From contig JAJRXN010000404.1 in NCBI GenBank assembly GCA_024276295.1, positions 1 to 8,262 on the forward strand: 8,262 nucleotides of DNA, read 5' to 3'. Of this stretch, positions 6,783 to 8,262 are shown piece after piece; within the stretch, counting starts at the first letter, position 1; every line of letters begins with the position of its first letter. The DNA comes from Acidobacteriota bacterium. GTDB lineage: Bacteria; Acidobacteriota; Polarisedimenticolia; J045. The position numbers were made by a program, and so were the translations under genes. The notes under the pieces are model-generated. The model was not told the DNA's origin. It searched no databases and saw only the letters and a list, made by a program, of their open reading frames with translations.

Positions 6783-7334
6783 TCAGGCGCCCGGAGGCGC
6801 CGGAGGCGGCGGCGTGGAGGGCGGAGCCGGTGTGGAGGGGGCGGGCTCGTACTTGAAGAACAGCCCGCCGAGCAGGCCGCCGAGCGTGCCGAAGATCGCG
6901 CCGACGACCAGACTGACCCCGAATCCGATCATGATCCGCAGCCCCAGCCCGGACGTTCCGCCCATACTCCGCATGAACGATTCCACGAGCGGCGGAAGAT
7001 CCACTCCCTGCTCTCGCATCATCTCGAGCATCTCCGCCGGGTCTCCCATCGGCATCAGCACCTGCACGAGCGACCCCACCACGGCCGCCACGACGGCGTA
7101 GAAGACGGCGGAGACCAGTCCGACGAGTGCCCCGGATCCGGCAGTGAACGCGACCCCCGCCTTCTGGCAGTTGTTGGACTGCAGGAACGCGGCGAGTACC
7201 CCACCGCCGATCACCAGCGAGCAGCACAGGCAGTTGAGCGCCCCGACCAGCGGGATGCTGCTGACGAAACCCGCGACGCCTCCCCCGATCAGCGCCGGCA
7301 CGAGCAGACTCGGTTGACGACGTCCGTTGTTCAT
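6783..7334 (-). CDS. Small polytopic membrane protein of unknown function with Cys cluster and Pro-rich tail
   Basis: A 183-residue protein of unknown function. ATG 7334 is preceded by GGGAGG at a spacing of 5-6 nt, which decides it over a longer in-frame start at 7367. Hydrophobic glycine-rich segments lie at about 9-31, 36-52, 62-95 (possibly two helices) and 130-160, giving four or five membrane passes. Cys35, Cys37 and Cys38 (LNCLCCSLVIGGG) sit at the start of the second segment, with Cys56 just after it. A polar loop (about 97-128) rich in Met and acidic residues separates the last segment. The C-terminus (162-183) is a low-complexity Pro/Ala/Ser/Thr tail. The beginning, with a basic N-terminus followed by SLLVPALIGGGVAG and the NCLCC motif, recalls uncharacterised inner-membrane proteins of environmental bacteria, but I cannot name the family. 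It is probably monocistronic or loosely linked to the sigma-like gene 128 nt downstream. Confidence 0.8.
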   Translation of the reverse strand: MNNGRRQPSLLVPALIGGGVAGFVSSIPLVGALNCLCCSLVIGGGVLAAFLQSNNCQKAGVAFTAGSGALVGLVSAVFYAVVAAVVGSLVQVLMPMGDPAEMLEMMREQGVDLPPLVESFMRSMGGTSGLGLRIMIGFGVSLVVGAIFGTLGGLLGGLFFKYEPAPSTPAPPSTPPPPAPPGA

Positions 7335-7382
7335 GGCGACCTCCCCGGGCACCGGGTGCACGCGCACCGGCGCCGCGACGGC

Positions 7383-7388
7383 ATTCTA
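7383..7388 (-). promoter_or_regulatory. Possible -10 element for the membrane-protein gene
   Basis: On the minus strand TAGAAT (7388 to 7383) matches five of six -10 positions and would place transcription start about 42 nt before ATG 7334. No convincing -35 hexamer is found 16-18 nt upstream, so this is tentative. Confidence 0.25.
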
Positions 7389-7446
7389 ACGGCCCACACG
7401 GCGTGTCCCTTGCGCCGCTCGACCGGAGAATCCGCCCGGTCCCCGG

Positions 7447-7482
7447 AAAAAGGAACCGCGGCGCCCCTGCAGGACGCCGCGG
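7447..7482 (-). terminator. Intrinsic terminator of the lipoprotein gene
   Basis: CCGCGGCG (7456-7463) and CGCCGCGG (7475-7482) form a perfect 8-bp GC stem with an 11-nt loop. Read on the minus strand the stem is followed within four bases by five T residues (A-run 7447-7451 on the + strand), the classic Rho-independent layout. It lies 24 nt after the lipoprotein stop, and separates that gene from the membrane-protein gene. Confidence 0.75.
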
Positions 7483-7505
7483 CACATGAACAGCCCGGGC
7501 CGTGC

Positions 7506-8072
7506 TCAGCGCACGCGGACCGCCGCCCCCTGGAGCGAGATCTGGAGCGAGCCGGTCCCACCGTCCGTGGCGCAGCTTCCGCCGATCACCGGCAGGTCGA
7601 TCTCGATCGCCGCCTCCCCGGAATCGGTCACCGTCAGGAACGGTACGTTGAGCTGGAGCCGCGGCACCGAGAGCCCCGACAGGTTCGGATCGGTGCAGGT
7701 GAACCCCGTCGACTGGTCGGTGAAGCGCACCGAGGCGATCGAGAACGCCAGACCGTTGTAGTCGCCGGCCGGAATCTCGAAGGCGCCGATCAGATTGTCG
7801 GCCGATCCCATCAGGTCGACCTCGCCATCCGGATTGACCGTCACGGCGTTGCCGGCGGTGTTGTAGAGCGTCAGGCTGTCGAACGTGACGAGCAGCGCGC
7901 TGACACCGTTGACCGCGGGTGCGACGCCGCCGGTCGTCGCCGGCGCCGCCCCGGCGCTCGCCGAGCCGTAGACCGACAACACGCCAAGCGGGGTGTCATC
8001 GCTGCTGTTGCATGCCGCCAGCCCCAGGGCGAGCAGCAGCCCGAGTCCGAAAACGAGTAGCTTCCTGTTCAT
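7506..8072 (-). CDS. DUF4382-like lipoprotein
   Basis: A 188-residue exported lipoprotein. Residues 1-20 are a signal peptide (basic NRK, then a Leu/Gly-rich core) ending in the lipobox LAAC with lipidation at Cys21; the next residue is Asn, so there is no Asp+2 inner-membrane retention signal by the E. coli rule. A low-complexity Gly/Ala/Ser/Thr linker follows. From about residue 58 the pattern (ALLVTFDSLTLYN, VNPDGEVDLMG, FEIPAGDYNGLAFSI) matches the beta-rich DUF4382 type of envelope lipoprotein, whose function is unknown. Two cysteines in the mature part (FTCTDPN and GGSCATDG) could form a disulfide. ATG 8072 has GAGGGA about 7-8 nt upstream. It has its own intrinsic terminator and is probably a single-gene unit. 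Confidence 0.82.
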   Translation of the reverse strand: MNRKLLVFGLGLLLALGLAACNSSDDTPLGVLSVYGSASAGAAPATTGGVAPAVNGVSALLVTFDSLTLYNTAGNAVTVNPDGEVDLMGSADNLIGAFEIPAGDYNGLAFSIASVRFTDQSTGFTCTDPNLSGLSVPRLQLNVPFLTVTDSGEAAIEIDLPVIGGSCATDGGTGSLQISLQGAAVRVR

Positions 8073-8262
8073 GGCGTCGTCCCTCGCGTCCTCTCGACGT
8101 GTGGCCTTCTGGCGTTGTGAATCTGCGCGCCGTGGACCTCCCCGGCCCGCCGCCGGTGGCCCACGCTTTCCCCGCGCGCCTCGGGCCGGCGCAGCGGGCT
8201 CCCCTGGACGTTAACTTAAGCCGAAATGAAAGCGTTTGCACGCCCCCCGGCCATCCTTTTGC
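8073..8262. other. Upstream region of the lipoprotein gene
   Basis: No coding signal is supported here. The part nearest the gene is GC-rich and holds only the ribosome site. An AT-richer island at about 8211-8240 is the likely promoter region, but no -35/-10 pair of good quality was found. It contains a near-palindrome at 8227-8240, described separately. Confidence 0.4.
8227..8240. promoter_or_regulatory. LacI-family/cre-like near-palindrome
   Basis: TGAAAGCGTTTGCA has the central CG and the outer TG/CA of LacI/GalR-family operators. Ten of its fourteen positions are symmetric, and it differs from the CcpA cre consensus TGWNANCGNTNWCA at one position. It lies about 155 nt before the lipoprotein start in a local AT-rich patch. 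It is one short match near the window edge, so it may be chance. Confidence 0.25.

Overview
The window is GC-rich, densely coding bacterial DNA. A lipoprotein with a clear lipobox and several two-component proteins suggest a Gram-negative (diderm) bacterium. The combination of soluble kinases with the HEINTP/HELNNP histidine box, an HDOD-domain response regulator and a DUF4382-type lipoprotein is most familiar from deltaproteobacterial lineages and other GC-rich environmental phyla. This is an inference from gene content; no rRNA or other marker fixes the taxon. No tRNA, rRNA, CRISPR array or mobile element was recognised.

Left half (about 160-4692, + strand): a four-gene signalling operon. 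An unusual promoter region at 168-226 carries stacked inverted repeats over the -35 and around the -10. It precedes a membrane-anchored PAS histidine kinase (251-1630), a second PAS histidine kinase (1634-2884), a receiver-HDOD response regulator (2881-4101) and a second receiver protein with a coiled-coil tail (4134-4692). Spacings are 3 nt, an ATGA overlap and 32 nt, so the four are probably co-transcribed. Two of them carry lesions: an in-frame TAG inside the PAS domain of the second kinase, and a one-base frameshift in the last receiver just before its phosphoacceptor aspartate. Everything around both lesions still reads as well-conserved protein, so they are very recent mutations, sequence errors or, less likely, recoding.

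Right half (4706-8072, - strand): four genes, convergent with the signalling operon and only 13 nt from it. From right to left they are a DUF4382-like lipoprotein (8072-7506) with its own intrinsic terminator, a small polytopic membrane protein of unknown function with a Cys cluster and a Pro-rich tail (7334-6783), a 119-residue stand-alone sigma-factor fragment containing only the region 3.2 finger and region 4 (6654-6295), and an exopolyphosphatase/pppGpp phosphohydrolase of the Ppx/GppA family (6214-4706). Sigma fragment and Ppx are separated by about 80 nt and may share a transcript.

Taken together: a phosphorelay whose visible output is an HDOD protein, beside a Ppx/GppA enzyme and an odd sigma-like protein that would fit nutrient- or stress-responsive control. 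The functional link between the two halves is only suggested by proximity. The most unusual items are the stand-alone sigma region 3.2-4 protein, the palindrome-framed promoter, and the two lesions in one operon.
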